DNA of 64,000 nt, from the NCBI GenBank assembly GCA_030737875.1, contig CM060910.1, positions 616,603,303-616,667,302 on the forward strand, read 5' to 3'. Shown in pieces: positions 34,950 to 46,287 of this stretch. This stretch comes from Allium sativum. Lineage: Eukaryota; Streptophyta; Magnoliopsida; Asparagales; Amaryllidaceae. The notes beneath the pieces were generated by a model. It searched no databases and was not told where the DNA came from. It saw only the letters and a list, made by a program, of their open reading frames with translations. Both the position numbers and the translations under genes were made by a program. Each line of letters opens with the position of its first letter. Positions within the stretch are counted from its first letter, which is position 1.

Positions 34950-35380
34950 TGCCGACCAGACTCCTTCTGGTCCTTCTGGACCGATCAGACCCCTCCTGAA
35001 CCGACCCGACCTCCCTCAGCTCCTTTTGGACCGACCAGAATCCTTCTAAACCGACCAGACTCCCTTCTCAACCTTCTGGACCGATCAGACCGACCAGCTC
35101 GAAGACTGACCAGCCTTTATCACCTGAGACCGACCGGCCACCTGCTCGACCAACCACCCTAGAGCGACCCAACCTGATCACCCCCTTCCTGGAACATGAC
35201 CGACCCGCCGGCTCCAAATCAGACTCCAGATTTGCTCGACCTGGCCAGTATAGACCGACCGACCACTTCTTTGCGACCGATCCGACTAGCCTGCTCCCTC
35301 TTAGCCGACCCAATCCCTGTCTTGCTTCCCAAGCCACGATTTGACCGACCAGTCTAGGACCGACCCCTCTAGACCGACCT
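34950..35380. repeat. CCGACC-rich segment in family-A LTR
   Basis: Dense irregular repeats of GACCGACCAGAC-like units. I counted 13 matches to RCCGAC on the plus strand, the core of the plant DRE/CRT element bound by DREB/CBF factors. Equivalent segments are at about 42505-42960 and 55280-55740. It lies downstream of the TATA box in element orientation, so it may be transcribed leader rather than promoter. Confidence 0.75.
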
Positions 35381-36026
35381 GATTCCTGCACAGCTCCATT
35401 TCGACTTCGATTTCGACAAAAACTTCGCCAAACGACGAATCCGACGAAACCGGCTTATTCGGTTCATCCAAACGCAATCACAAACATGTTATGCAACCAA
35501 CAATATCATCAATCTAACAATTTCCATCAAAACACATAAATTTCCCAAAACATGATAAGTGAACATATGAACATAAAAACGGATCTAATTTGCATTAACC
35601 TGAGAGAAATCATGAAATTAACCATTTAAAATTATCTAGATCAGATCCTAAGGTGATTCATATGTAAAATGGACTTAGCATGGTGTAGCTCTAAAGAAAA
35701 TAACATGGAAATGATGAAATTAACATCCTATAATTCACATACTTTCATGAATCCAAATGAGAGATGTAAATCACTCACCGATTATCCAAAACAAAGCAAA
35801 AGCGATGAAAAAGCAATCCGGACAGCGAACACTTCGAATCAAACCCTTCAATCCGATGAATTTGCCCTTGAAACGATGTTGATCTAGCCTCGAATGGTAT
35901 AGATTTTCGATTTCCCTCCTTGGATTTGGAATTTTAATGGTGGAAAGGTGTTAGAGGAAGAAGGAGATCAAAGCCTCCCCATAAGAGAATGGAAAATTCC
36001 AACCTTTCTCCATATCCCTTACCCCC

Positions 36027-36034
36027 TATTTATA
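36027..36034 (-). promoter_or_regulatory. Putative TATA box, LTR_B
   Basis: TATAAATA followed by GGGGG on the minus strand, about 385 bp into the LTR; conserved at 43603-43610 and 56363-56370. Confidence 0.7.
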
Positions 36035-36415
36035 GCCTCCACCAACCCCTTAATGGGCCTTCTCCAAATCAGCCCATTAGCCTTCCAAAACCCGAACAGC
36101 CAACTGAAAAACCTTAAAACAGCGATTTCTCCCAAACCGCTGAACCAAATCCTTAATGTAACCACTCTACGGAAAGGCAATCACCAATTCCTTTCCAATG
36201 GCACAGGTCTCACCCTCTGATTCGACCTGAGTCAAAAGTTATGCCATGTACAAGACTGACAGGGGCAAAATGGTCACAAACAAAATCGGTAAAATTTATG
36301 GACATGTCTCATATCCGCATAAGTAACATACCAAAAGATGAGAATGATCCAACCCTCAGGGAATAAAATAAAAATATTTTACAATCTTCCTATACGTAAA
36401 ATGCGGGCTGTTACA

Positions 36416-36428
36416 TTCTCCCCCTCTT
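36416..36428 (-). other. Polypurine tract of copy A, with hairpin
   Basis: AAGAGGGGGAGAA on the minus strand, touching LTR_B. Just inside is a perfect 8-bp hairpin: GAATTTCG (36431-36438), loop CCCC, CGAAATTC (36443-36450). Confidence 0.92.
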
Positions 36429-36615
36429 AAGAATTTCGCCCCCGAAATTCCAAGCAAACACAAGCAACCATAACAATTCTGCATGCCTATCATCCATGAG
36501 AAGCCAATCCTATCATCCAAACTAGCAACCATCAAGCCATGCATCCATAGCCTTATCCTAGCACGCGGAATTCTATCAAACAACAACAAGATACAACACT
36601 ATAACGATGATACAA
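36429..36615 (-). other. 3' untranslated region of copy A
   Basis: Short non-coding stretch between the integrase stop and the polypurine tract; only the hairpin noted above stands out. Confidence 0.75.
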
Positions 36616-38133
36616 TCAAAGGGTCCTACCGATGAAGAGTTCTGGATGAGTCGCCCTCATGCTCTCTTCCGTCTCCCATGTACAATTGTCACCATCTTCA
36701 CTCCATTGTACCTTGACTAGCTTAACCATCTTCCTCCTAAGCTGTTTTGTGTCATTCCCCATAACACGAAGTGGCCTACGAGGTTTCGCAACTGCGTTTT
36801 CCACTTCTAGGTCTTCGTACTGTTCTTGAGGTACCACCACATTCGAATCGTGCACAAACTTCCGTAGAAATGACACATGGAAAACATTATGCACACTCGA
36901 CATCTTCTCGGGTAACTCTAATCTATATGCGAGCTTTCCTATTCGCTCGACTATCGGAAACGGTCCAACAAACCTTGGAGCTAACTTTCCTTTACTTCCG
37001 AATCGAACCACATGCTTCAACGGTGAAATTTTCACGGAAACCATATCACCTACGTCGAATTCCAAATCCTTACGACGCTTATCGGCGTAAATTTTCTGAC
37101 GATCTTGGGCCGCCTTCATTTGTTGTCGAACAATCTTGATACAATCCGAGGTTTCTCTAATCATTTCAGGCCCAAGTACCAACTTATCTTCGGTTTCTAA
37201 CCAACAAGCTGGAGAATTGCACGGCCTTCCATACAACGCCTCGTATGGCGCCATCCCAATACTCGACTGGTAGCTATTATTATATGTAAACTCAACTAGA
37301 TGTAGATGGTCCTTCCATAATCCTCCGAAGTCTAACACACAAGCCCTCAGGAGATCTTCTAAAACTCGGTTGACTCTCTCGGTCTGACCATTAGTTTGGG
37401 GATGATATGCCGTACTTAAGCACAATTCGGTTCCCGAAGCTTCTTGCAAACTTTTCCAAAATCTACTCGTGAACAATGAATCCCGGTCACTTACTATACT
37501 CTTTGGGACACCATGGAATCGAACTATCCATTTCACATAAAGCTCAGCCAATTTTGATGTTGTCCTAGTCGTCTTGATAGGAATGAATCTTGCACTTTTG
37601 GTCAAACGATCCACAATGACCCAAATCCCTTCATTCCCTGCCCTGATCCTAGGTAGTCCATCGATAAAATCCATCGATATTTGCTCCCACTTCCATGTAG
37701 GAATTTCTAATGGCTGAAACAAACCACTCGGCTTTTTCTGTTCAGCTTTCACCAACTTACAGTTCATACACTTGGAAATGAACTTTCCAATATCTCTTTT
37801 CATCCCTTCCCAGTAGTAGGCTCGCTTCATGTCCTGATACATTTTATTACCACCGGGATGAATCGTTAGCTTCGAGTGATGACATTCTCTCAGAATCTCA
37901 TCCCTCAATCCGTCGATATCAGGAACAACTAATCGTCCTTGCTTTCGAAGCCAAACTTCTCGATCGACCTCGAACTCTTTATCCTCTGGTTCCAGTTTCT
38001 GAATGAACTCGACAAGCTTTGCATCTTTCTTTTGGCCCTCGCCAATCCTTTCGATAAGAGTAGGCCTTATCGACAAGCTTGCCAACATTTCAGGTTCCAA
38101 CTCGCACCTTGGCCTGAAATCGAACCCTGCCAA
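36616..38133 (-). pseudogene. Copy A integrase with chromodomain-like tail (intact 505-aa frame)
   Basis: Inserts element cDNA into the genome. HHCC zinc finger: His near 86 and 92, Cys 122 and 125. Catalytic core D155 (MDFIDG), D216 (IVSDRD), E252 (NGQTERVNR), spacing D-60-D-35-E as expected. The GPFPIVERIGKLAYRLELP region (about 395-415) and HNVFHVSFLRK follow. The tail at about 465-500 (LVKVQWSE...TWETEE) resembles the degenerate chromodomain of Tekay/Del integrases. This is the best-preserved pol domain in the window, although stops upstream cut it off from translation. Confidence 0.93.
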
Positions 38134-38148
38134 GTACTCGAGGCTCTT

Positions 38149-38646
38149 TCATTCCAAAAAAATCGCTCCCAAACTTGCGTGTCTTCGACTCAATGCATCT
38201 GCAACTGCATTGCCTTTTCTAGGAGTATAGGCTATACCAAAATTATACGATGCCAGAAACTCTAACCATCGTTGCTGCCGAAGATTCAAATCCTTTTGGG
38301 AGAAAAGATACTTCAACGACTTGTGATCCATAAACAACTCGAATCGTACCCCCAACAGGTAATGTCTCCACATCTTCAGAGCAAACACAATCGTTGCCAA
38401 CTCCAAATCATGAGTTGGATATTTTCTCTCATGCGGCTTTAGCTGTCGACTTGCATAAGCCACTACCTTATCCTTCTGCATTAGCACTGCTCCAAGTCCA
38501 GTACCACATGCATCAGTATACACCACCATCTCTTCATTCCCACTTGGAATGGTCAACACAGGTGCACTCATCAATCTCTCCTTCAAGATTTCGAACGCTT
38601 GTTCACACTTCGCATCCCATGCGAACACTTGGTTCTTCTTTGTCAA
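38149..38646 (-). pseudogene. Copy A RNase H domain
   Basis: 165-codon piece between two stops, in the same frame as its neighbours. Acidic residues fit RNase H: D45 in [11 protein letters not shown]82 in LELA, D107 in MDHKSL, D150 in VADALSRR. This domain would degrade the RNA strand of RNA-DNA hybrids during reverse transcription. The stop at its end falls in the linker to integrase. Confidence 0.9.
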
Positions 38647-40506
38647 TCATGCTAATGGTGCAGTTATCTTGGAGAAATCCTTGATAAACCTTCGGTAATA
38701 ACCAGCCAACCCAAGGAAACTCCAAACATCCGTCGCATTCTTAGGTCTATCCCAGTCCTGGATTGCTGCAACTTTAGCAGGGTCAACCGCTATACCTTTT
38801 CCAGAAACAACATGACCTAAGAACCTCACTTCATCCTTCCAGAAGTGACACTTTGAGAACTTGGCCTTAAGCTGATGCTTTCGCAAGATCTCTAACACAA
38901 CTCTCAAGTGTGTCTTATGTTCTTCCATATTTCTGGAGTAAACCAGTATATCATCCACGAACACAAGCACGAACTTACTCAACTGATCTCTGAACACTCT
39001 ATTCATAAGATCCACAAAATACGCTGGCGCGTTAGTCAACCCGAATGGCATCACCAACCACTCGAAAAACCCGGACGGTGTCCTAAAAGCAGTCTTTGGC
39101 ACACTATCCTTAGCCACTCTCAACTGGTGAAATCCCGTTGCCAAATCCATCTGAGAAAACACTTTGGCTTCGTGAAGCTGATCGAACAAGTCATCAATCC
39201 TTGGCAACGGATACTTGTTCTTCTTAGTTACCTTGTTCAGCTCATGATAGTCCACACACAATATTAACGAGCCATCTGCCTTAGTTGCAAACACGACTGG
39301 TGCACCCCACTCGGAAACACTCCTCCGAATGAATCCTTTTCCCAAAAGGTCATGAACTTGCACCTCTAACTCTCGTTGTTCCCTAGGCACCATCCGCCTA
39401 AGGGGCATAACAATTGGTCTAGCACCTTCGACCAAATCGATCCTAAACTCGATCTCACGATGCGGCGGCAACTCTTTGACCTCGTCAAAGACATCTACAT
39501 ACTCATTATCGATCAGCACTGATGATAGGTCTTCCTGTGGAATCCCAAGCGAATATAGATAACTCACGAAGACCCCTTCTTCGCGCTTACATCTAATCAA
39601 CACCTTTCGCCCTTCCACATCCCCGACCCTCACCTCTAGCTTCTCGCAATTCACCCTTGTCGCATATCTCTTGAGCCAATCCATGCCCAAGATGATCCCA
39701 TACCCAGCGAAGTTAAGAACAAAGCAATCACACATAAAAGAGCAACCATGACTCGATAACACTAGACCACGGCAAATCATGCACAAACCAGACGAACCCC
39801 CAACTGGATTAGTCACGATCAATGGTCTGTCACAAATCCCGGGTTCCAAACCCAAGCGACACACAAGCTCATTGCAGATGAATGAATGTGATGCTCCAGT
39901 ATCAAACAAAACTCGAACTGAAACACTGTTAACAGAAAAAGTACCTTGCACCACGACACCTTTTCCCTTTTCCTCTGCAGTAGGAGATCTTGAAGAAGAT
40001 GGCACGGCTTCTAAAGCATATGCCTTCACAATCTGTTTGCCCTTAGCTGATTCTGGACAATCTTTCTTCTCATGCCCAGACTTTCCACACTTGAAGTACT
40101 TCTTCTCAGCTTTGGGATTCTTGCACTCATTTGAATAATGACCCTTCTGTTGGCAGTTAAACCAAACCACTTCACTCTTGGGTTTCTTTTGGCCATCCTT
40201 TCCTTTCTGTTGTTGCTGCTTCCTCTTTTTATTATTACCACCCTGCTGTGGTTTCTGAGCTTCCTTGGTTGCAGCGACAACATTTTCTTCCTTAGGAAAC
40301 AAGCTCTCATGGCGAATAGCTTTTTCCATAATCTTTTCAAATGAATCATCAAGATGGTCCATAAGCGGTTTTCCAATATGAGCATCCAAACCCAAGACAA
40401 ACTTCTCGTTCTTCTGATAGGGCGTATCAATGTATGAACGAGCATATCTGGACAAAGCCTCAAAATCAGAAATGTAGTCAAGAACTGATCTACCATTCTG
40501 CTTCAA
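38647..40506 (-). pseudogene. Copy A gag C-terminus, nucleocapsid, protease and RT (619-codon open stretch)
   Basis: Residues 1-70 finish capsid; 85-112 are a basic linker. Knuckle 1 (115-128) has Trp in place of its first Cys, and knuckle 2 (137-150) has Tyr in place of its first Cys. Protease FDTGAS is at 201-206. [24 protein letters not shown] at about 419-440, motif A Asp 454 ([11 protein letters not shown]), FVDD at 516-519, FLGHVVS at 562-568. Catalytic residues of both enzymes are intact. It ends in TGA at 38647-38649 just before RNase H. Confidence 0.92.
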
Positions 40507-40508
40507 CT

Positions 40509-40985
40509 CTACGAATTCTTGAAGATAACGGACTTCTGAGCAGTGGAGATAAACTTTGCTTCAAACTTAGCTTGGAATTTCTCCCATGAAATCTCCTCTT
40601 CCGGAGTCTCGAGTATAACAGAATTCCACCATTCCATGGCTCTGCTCTGAAGCTGCCTTGATGCAAGCTTTCTCTTCATTGCATCTTCAATACCCAAGTC
40701 TCCAAAGATTCGAACACGTGAATCCATCCACCTCTAAATCTCTTCAGCTGGTTCTGTTCCCTTGAATGGTTTCCCTCCTAGAGATATAAAGTCCTTGCAC
40801 ATCTTTGCAAAATCTACTCTAGGAACTCGAACACCTACATCTACCGTAGCCGCCACTGGAGCGGGTACCCTTCGCATAATTGCTTCTGCCATGGCTTTAA
40901 ACATGGCCGGGTAATCTGGTTCATAACCATTTCCCTCTCCAGTATTAGCTCTCCTAGCAGCGTGTCTTGATGGTCGTTTACTCAT
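40509..40985 (-). pseudogene. gag: Copy A gag N-terminal part, with stop and frameshift
   Basis: Starts at 40985 and runs 83 codons to TAG 40734-40736; the frame then continues (WMDSRVRIFGDLG onward) to the 1-bp deletion near 40512 that shifts it out. Copy B shows the unbroken reading at both places. The region corresponds to matrix/capsid of the Gag shell. Confidence 0.9.
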
Positions 40986-41157
40986 TCTAAATCTGCAATT
41001 TAGAATAATTAGCCACTTCCAAGAAAAACTGCTAAAGAGATACAACCGCTACTACTATATATGTTAATATATATAGTAAACATCCAACTGAAATCTACAA
41101 ATACATCCCTCATACGCAATTACGTCTTTTGAACTTTGGCCAAAATCATTGACCAGA
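40986..41157 (-). other. 5' leader of copy A
   Basis: Non-coding stretch of about 170 bp between primer site and gag ATG; the same leader lies at 33430-33601 in copy B. A packaging signal would be expected here but none can be recognised. Confidence 0.7.
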
Positions 41158-41169
41158 GCTCTGATACCA
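41158..41169 (-). other. Primer-binding site, copy A
   Basis: TGGTATCAGAGC on the minus strand, two bases inside LTR_A. Confidence 0.92.
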
Positions 41170-41171
41170 AA

Positions 41172-43991
41172 TGTGACGACCGCCCATAACCCCCGCACTA
41201 AACAAGTGGAATAATGCGCCGAAAGGTGTGCCACGCTGCTATGGACGATCATCAGAGTAGGTAAACACATCGAAACCTGTCGTAGAACTCACAGCGCAAG
41301 GATGAAATACAATAGAACATATACAACAGGTAATAGTAATGAGGTATCATATAGCAAACTTTTGAAACTTTCTCAACATCCAGAAATGTTATCCAACCGA
41401 TATCAAAGTTTGTACAAAAGGCCTCACTATAACTCTCAAGCAACTCAAACAGCGGAAACAGGAATACTAGATAGTAATAAAACTGGTACGCCAGCCTCCT
41501 GCTCGTCTTCGCTCAGCTTCCCTGTCTCACTAAGCTCCATTACCTGCAACCTGCTACTTAGTCTTCCCATCCACAACCGGATGAACAACCCAAGGTAATA
41601 AGAGGAGACATAAAACCTTGAGTCAGACAATAGTCTTAGTGAGCGATAAAACAGCTAACAAAATTCAACAAGAAAGTATATGAGAATGGGTATATGAACA
41701 ACTTATCTACCCACAACACCAGAGAAGAACTCAACCTTATCTTCCCCACATCAGACAGTGATAGCCTTTACACCAAGCATTTCAACCATTAATCCATAGA
41801 AACCAGAACAACCATTTGTTCATGGAAAACAGAAACAACCAACAATAGCAATCATGGCATCGAGATTATATATATCTCACGCAAATCATCCTAGTCGAAT
41901 TCAACATCCCTCGAATACAAGCCCCAGAGGCCGAAGCCAATATCAGACAAGCACTCAAGGAACATCTACTTCGATGTTGGATAACCCACGTGAGATGGCA
42001 CAAGCAAAACATCCAGCATACATGACAGACTCTGGCTATCACCACCAATCCTGCTTCGAAACCATCATTATCGTATGACGGCCAACCTTGCCATATGTCA
42101 AGGGCTAATGGTAACCCCAGTTTTAGCATGAACTCCATATGTCCAACCTTGACAATGTCCAACCTTGACACTAGGCCTTTCCCCAAGACCCAGGGTGCTC
42201 GACAAGCAACCTTCTGATCTTTTGGGTGCCCCCATCGTACCCCTGCTTTGAGCCTGCTAGAACTTACGACAACGATGACCTCTCGGCCTTCGCATCTCTA
42301 GTCGTCCAACCTTGACAATATTCCATAGCTCAAGCAACCTTCTCAAGCCACCATTATCCATCAACTCACGACCTTTGAGTTGTTACCTCATTCGTTGTTC
42401 CACCTTGATCAACGAACACATTCAACACTTCGAACCTTCCCACTTGAACTACTTCGAAGTTATAACATCACTTGAAGTGTCAGATCAGAAATTTCCACTA
42501 GAAATGCCGACCAGACCCATTCTGGACCGACCAGACCCCTTCTGGTCCTTCTGGACCGATCAGGCCCCTCCTGAACCGACCCAACCTCCCTCAGCTCCTT
42601 CTAGACCAACCAGAATCCTTCTGAACTGACCAGACTCCCTTCTCAACCTTCTAGACCGATCAGACCGACCAGCTCCAAGACCGACCAGCCTTTATCACCT
42701 GAGACCGACCGACCACGTGCTCGACCAACCACCCTAGAGCGACCCAACCTGATCACCCCCTTCCTGGAACATGACCGACCCGCTTGCTCCAAATCAGAAC
42801 TCCAGATTTGCTCGACCTGACCAGTATTGACCGACCGACCACTTCTTTGCGACCGATCCGACTAGCCTGCTCCCTCTTAGCTGACCCAATCCCTGTCTTG
42901 CTTCCCAAGCCACGATTTGACCGACCAGTCTAGGACCGACCCCTCTAGACCGACCCGATTCCTGCACAGCTCCATTTCGACTTTGATTTCGACCAAAACT
43001 TCGCCAAACGACGAATCCGACGAAACCGGCTTATCCGGTTCATCCAAACGCAACCGCAAACATGTTATGCAACCAACAATATCATTAATCTAACAATTTC
43101 CATCAAAACACATAAATTTCCCAAAACATGATAAGTGAACATATGAACATAAAAACGAATCTAATTTGCATAAACTTGAGAGAAATCATGAAATTAACCA
43201 TTTAAAATTATCTAGGTCAGATCCTAAGGTGATTCATATGTAAAATGGACTTAGCATGGTGTAGATCTAAAGAAAATAACATGTAAATGATGAAATTAAC
43301 ATCCTATAACTCACATACTTTCATGAATCCGAATGAGAGATGTAAATCACTCACCGATTATCCAAAACAAAGCAAAAGCGATGAAAAAGCAATCCAGACA
43401 GCGAACACTTCGAATCAAACCCTTCAATCCGATGAATTCGCCCTTGAAACGATGTTGATCTAGCCTCGAATTGTATAGATCTTCGATTTCCCTCCATGGA
43501 TTTGGAATTTTAATGGTGGAAAGGTGTTAGAGGAAGAAGAAGATCAAAGCCTCCCCATAAGAGAATGGAAATTTCCAACCTTTCTCCATATCCCTTACCG
43601 CCTATTTATAGCCTCCACCAACCCCTTAATGGGCCTTCTCCAAATCAGCCCATTAGCCTTCCAAAACCTGAACAGCCAACTGAAAAACCTTAAAACAACG
43701 ATTTCTCCCAAACCGCTGAACCAAATCCTTAATGTAACCACTCTACGGAAAGGCAATCACCAATTCCTTTCCAATGGCACAGGTCTCACCCTATGATTCG
43801 ACCTGAATCAAAAGTTATGCCCTGTACAAGACTAACAGGGGCAAAATGGTCACAAACAAAATCGGTAAAATTTATGGACATGTCTCATATCCGCATAAGT
43901 AACATACCAAAAGATGAGAATAATCCAACCCTCAGGGAATAAAATAAAAATATTTTACGATCTTTCGATACGTAAAATGCGGGTTGTTACA
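41172..43991 (-). repeat. LTR_A of family A (2820 bp, 5' LTR)
   Basis: Same termini and content as LTR_B, with a few percent difference by eye. TATA box at 43603-43610; CCGACC-rich segment at about 42505-42960. Its outer end at 43991 is a clean CA terminus (plus-strand reading), directly followed by the 22-bp duplicated target flank. Confidence 0.95.
43603..43610 (-). promoter_or_regulatory. Putative TATA box, LTR_A
   Basis: TATAAATA on the minus strand about 385 bp into the LTR; the copy placed to transcribe copy A. Confidence 0.7.
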
Positions 43992-44013
43992 TTATATATT
44001 GGTGGAAATCAGT
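43992..44013. other. 22-bp duplicated target flank of the family-A array, right copy
   Basis: Identical to 31162-31183; from here Z LTR1 continues uninterrupted. Confidence 0.9.
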
Positions 44014-45311
44014 GGTACGGTATTGAGTGATAGTGTGGCATGCTAAGATGCATGGATCAAGGCTTTTATTGAAAAGCAAAGTCTTGTGGTTGATGAACAA
44101 AGCACGGCGTTAAATAGCTTAGCTTTGTGTAGCGTTAATTTGCGAGCCTCACACCTTGGTATAAACCAGAAACGGAAGGAGGACTTCAGGGAAATGGACA
44201 TATGTTAGTTTCTAGCTAGGAGTAACATCATTGTATGGAGCCCAGACTGCTTACTTATGTGGATGTTGCATATTATTTGATGGAAAGCGAGGTACCTCGG
44301 AATTCGGGCTGGTTGAATGGCTCGGACATGATTTGAGTCCCTAGTGGCTCTAGAGTGGTCGACATTACTGACTCATTTTGTAGGTTCCATAGAACCGGCT
44401 AACATATAGTTTGTGGTATAACTAATCATCGATGGATGACCGACCCTGTCGTTGACCGCAGGTGCAGTTGCGGCTGTATCCTGAGGCTCGGGCTAGAGAG
44501 TCTCGAGTCGGTAAGGATGATCGCTTGCCTTGGTTCATATATGGAAACCCAATTTCCAATACGTGATTTCACGAATTTAGTTATATATATATATATATAT
44601 GGCAACTTAATATAATGGTACCTACGCCACCTATGATTGATACATTTATATTTGAAGTTGATTTCTTCACTTATAGTAATAATAAAAGATGAAATTTCGT
44701 GTATCAAGCATATTTGGCTATTATAAAGGAAAACGCTATCCTCGACTGCGTTCATTGTGTGATGGGACCTGAGTCTTATAATAGCTTCATTTTTCTGTTC
44801 AGCATTGCGCTATTTGTTTTATGCACTAGTATTCATGGGGGTTAAACCCGTCCCATGTTATATGGCGTGGTCCCGTGATTTACCTAACTTAAAAATCTAG
44901 CTAATAACTGTTTTAGTTCTCACACCAGTCACATGACTGACCAGGAGTTTATTGTTTTAACCAAAACTCTAGGTGCCCATATTCTCCACATGGGCAGCTA
45001 GTATTTTTGGTTTTGCAGATTTACTTTGATAGGATCCTGGATTTACAGCTGGCTCTATATTTGGAAAGCTTTTTATCCGTGTATTTCTTTCAGTTGTGTT
45101 ATGTGTTATTTTCCACTTCATTATAATTTTAAACCTTTGATATTTTTCAATGTGTAATATTTACTCATACTCTGTTGTATTCTTATACTCTGATGTAAAT
45201 TATTGTAATAGCAATGAAATGTTTACCCGTTTGCGTTCGACTTTGTCGTGTTCTCAAAGCAATTCGTTGTTTTCCATCTCTTCGGAGATCGGGGGATTTC
45301 AGATCGTTATA
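44014..45311 (+). repeat. Z LTR1, distal piece
   Basis: Aligns with Z2 (51230-52790) and Z0 (2790-3280, 20234-20643). Contains the conserved distal block: GCTTTT...GAAAAGC, TTTCTAGCTAGG, a (TA)n tract and GGGTGCCCATA. Ends GATCGTTATA at 45311; Y ends ATCGTTACA, so the terminal CA has become TA here. Confidence 0.83.
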
Positions 45312-45313
45312 GT

Positions 45314-45325
45314 TGGTATTTAAGC
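45314..45325 (+). other. Degenerate primer-binding site of Z
   Basis: TGGTATTTAAGC: nine of twelve bases match the initiator Met site TGGTATCAGAGC. Either decayed or specific for another tRNA. Confidence 0.55.
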
Positions 45326-46275
45326 TTTGGTTTTACAAAGCTTGAGAACAAGACACATTAGAACCGAACGAAAGAATTCATCAGGGATTGGATTAGTAGT
45401 ATCCAATGAGCATGACTCGTTAGAGATGGGATCGGTAGTATCCTAGAATGGGATCAGTAGTATTTTAATATTTTATTTTTTATTGATTTTGGACCATCGG
45501 GTATAAAGAGATTTTTAATATATGTCAGATCTATGTGTATGTGAAGTCTCAAGTATACTGGGTAGAAATATAATCACACTCTAGTCGCTTGGAGATGATC
45601 CTGATGATTACTATAGTATCATCAGTATTTATGTTCGAGCTCGAAAGTGGGATACCTACAAGTTTCCAATTGACTGGTGTGAGAACCAAAACTTAGATAG
45701 GATTTATTGTTGTGATTTGGCACTAAAAATTGGATTTTTGAGTACATATATTAAGATATTTGATTGAAAAGTTAATCAACTAATTGATTGCTGGTTGTGA
45801 TGGATGATTATTAATTCCACTAATAAAACCAACATGACAATGGAAGGTAAATTTAGCCAAATTGAATCAAATGCTGAATTAAATTGAAAATTTATTGAAA
45901 TTGCATACATGTACATGATTATATATTGGACAGGTCATAGAGTGGAAGCTAAGAAGAGGAATAAAATTGTATGCCCGACAAATAGATATATATTTACCAT
46001 ATTCATTAGGTTTGATGATTTTATGAGCCGATTGGCCAGCAGCTTGGCTTTTTGTTTTTCTTTTGGATTGATAAGGGCCCTATGGGGCAAGTTACGGTTT
46101 TAAATATCAACCCGTACAAAGGAGGTTATGGTAAAATATTTCAAAAATTTAGGGTGTTAGCAAAAAAATTGAGAAGTTAGAAAATTTTTAGAAACTGAAA
46201 AGTTGAAGAATGAAAGTTGAGTTGGTTAGTTAAACAACTTTCAGCTCCTTCCCTTTTTAAGGACGAAAAGATTTT

Positions 46276-46287
46276 AAGTGGGGGAGA
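46276..46287 (+). other. Polypurine tract of Z
   Basis: AAGTGGGGGAGA directly before LTR2, preceded by GGACGAAAAG as in Tekay-type elements; nearly the same core as in X. Confidence 0.9.

Larger units (their letters stand above)
33616..36415 (-). repeat. LTR_B of family A (2800 bp, shared middle LTR)
   Basis: Starts (minus strand) at 36415 with TGTAACAGCCCGC and ends at 33616 with GGTCGTCACA. It serves as 3' LTR of copy A and 5' LTR of copy B. Contains a TATA box (36027-36034) and a CCGACC-rich segment (34950-35380). A 90-codon frame on the opposite strand (35948-36220) is open in all three LTRs of the window, but it lacks an ATG start and is probably a by-product of low divergence. Confidence 0.95.
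36616..40985 (-). pseudogene. gag-pol: Family-A copy A: full-length gag-pol, disrupted
   Basis: One continuous Ty3/gypsy Gag-Pol frame starting at ATG 40983-40985 (MSKRPSRHAARR). All domains are present in the order gag, CCHC x2, protease, RT, RNase H, integrase, chromodomain-like tail. Lesions: stop at 40734-40736 (TAG where copy B has CAG), a 1-bp deletion near 40512, stop at 38647-38649 (TGA), stop at 38149-38151 (TGA). Between lesions the frame is clean and catalytic motifs of protease, RT, RNase H and integrase survive; both zinc knuckles have lost a Cys. It cannot make a full polyprotein. Confidence 0.93.
31184..43991 (-). mobile_element. Family-A tandem array: LTR, interior, LTR, truncated interior
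   Basis: In element orientation: LTR_A (41172-43991), full interior (36416-41171), LTR_B (33616-36415), then a second interior (B) that stops inside reverse transcriptase at 31184. Elements share one middle LTR, as unequal recombination or concatemer capture would produce. The right end is a clean LTR terminus; the left end is broken. The primer site is TGGTATCAGAGC and the gene order is Ty3/gypsy; the integrase C-terminus has a chromodomain-like tail, so Tekay/Del is the best clade call. All coding copies are defective. Confidence 0.93.

Noticed and set aside
35669..35887. 72-codon ORF shared by LTR_B and the solo LTR (56005-56223)
   Set aside because: Truncated in LTR_A, no recognisable domain, antisense to the element; chance ORF in similar sequences.
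35948..36220. 90-codon plus-strand ORF open in all three family-A LTRs (also 43524-43796 and 56284-56556)
   Set aside because: No ATG start in this span, antisense to the element, overlaps the TATA box, and the copies are too similar for openness to be informative.
37939..38265. Plus-strand ORFs over the pol region (also 36771-37139, 38394-38684, 39779-40138)
   Set aside because: Shadows of the minus-strand gag-pol frame.
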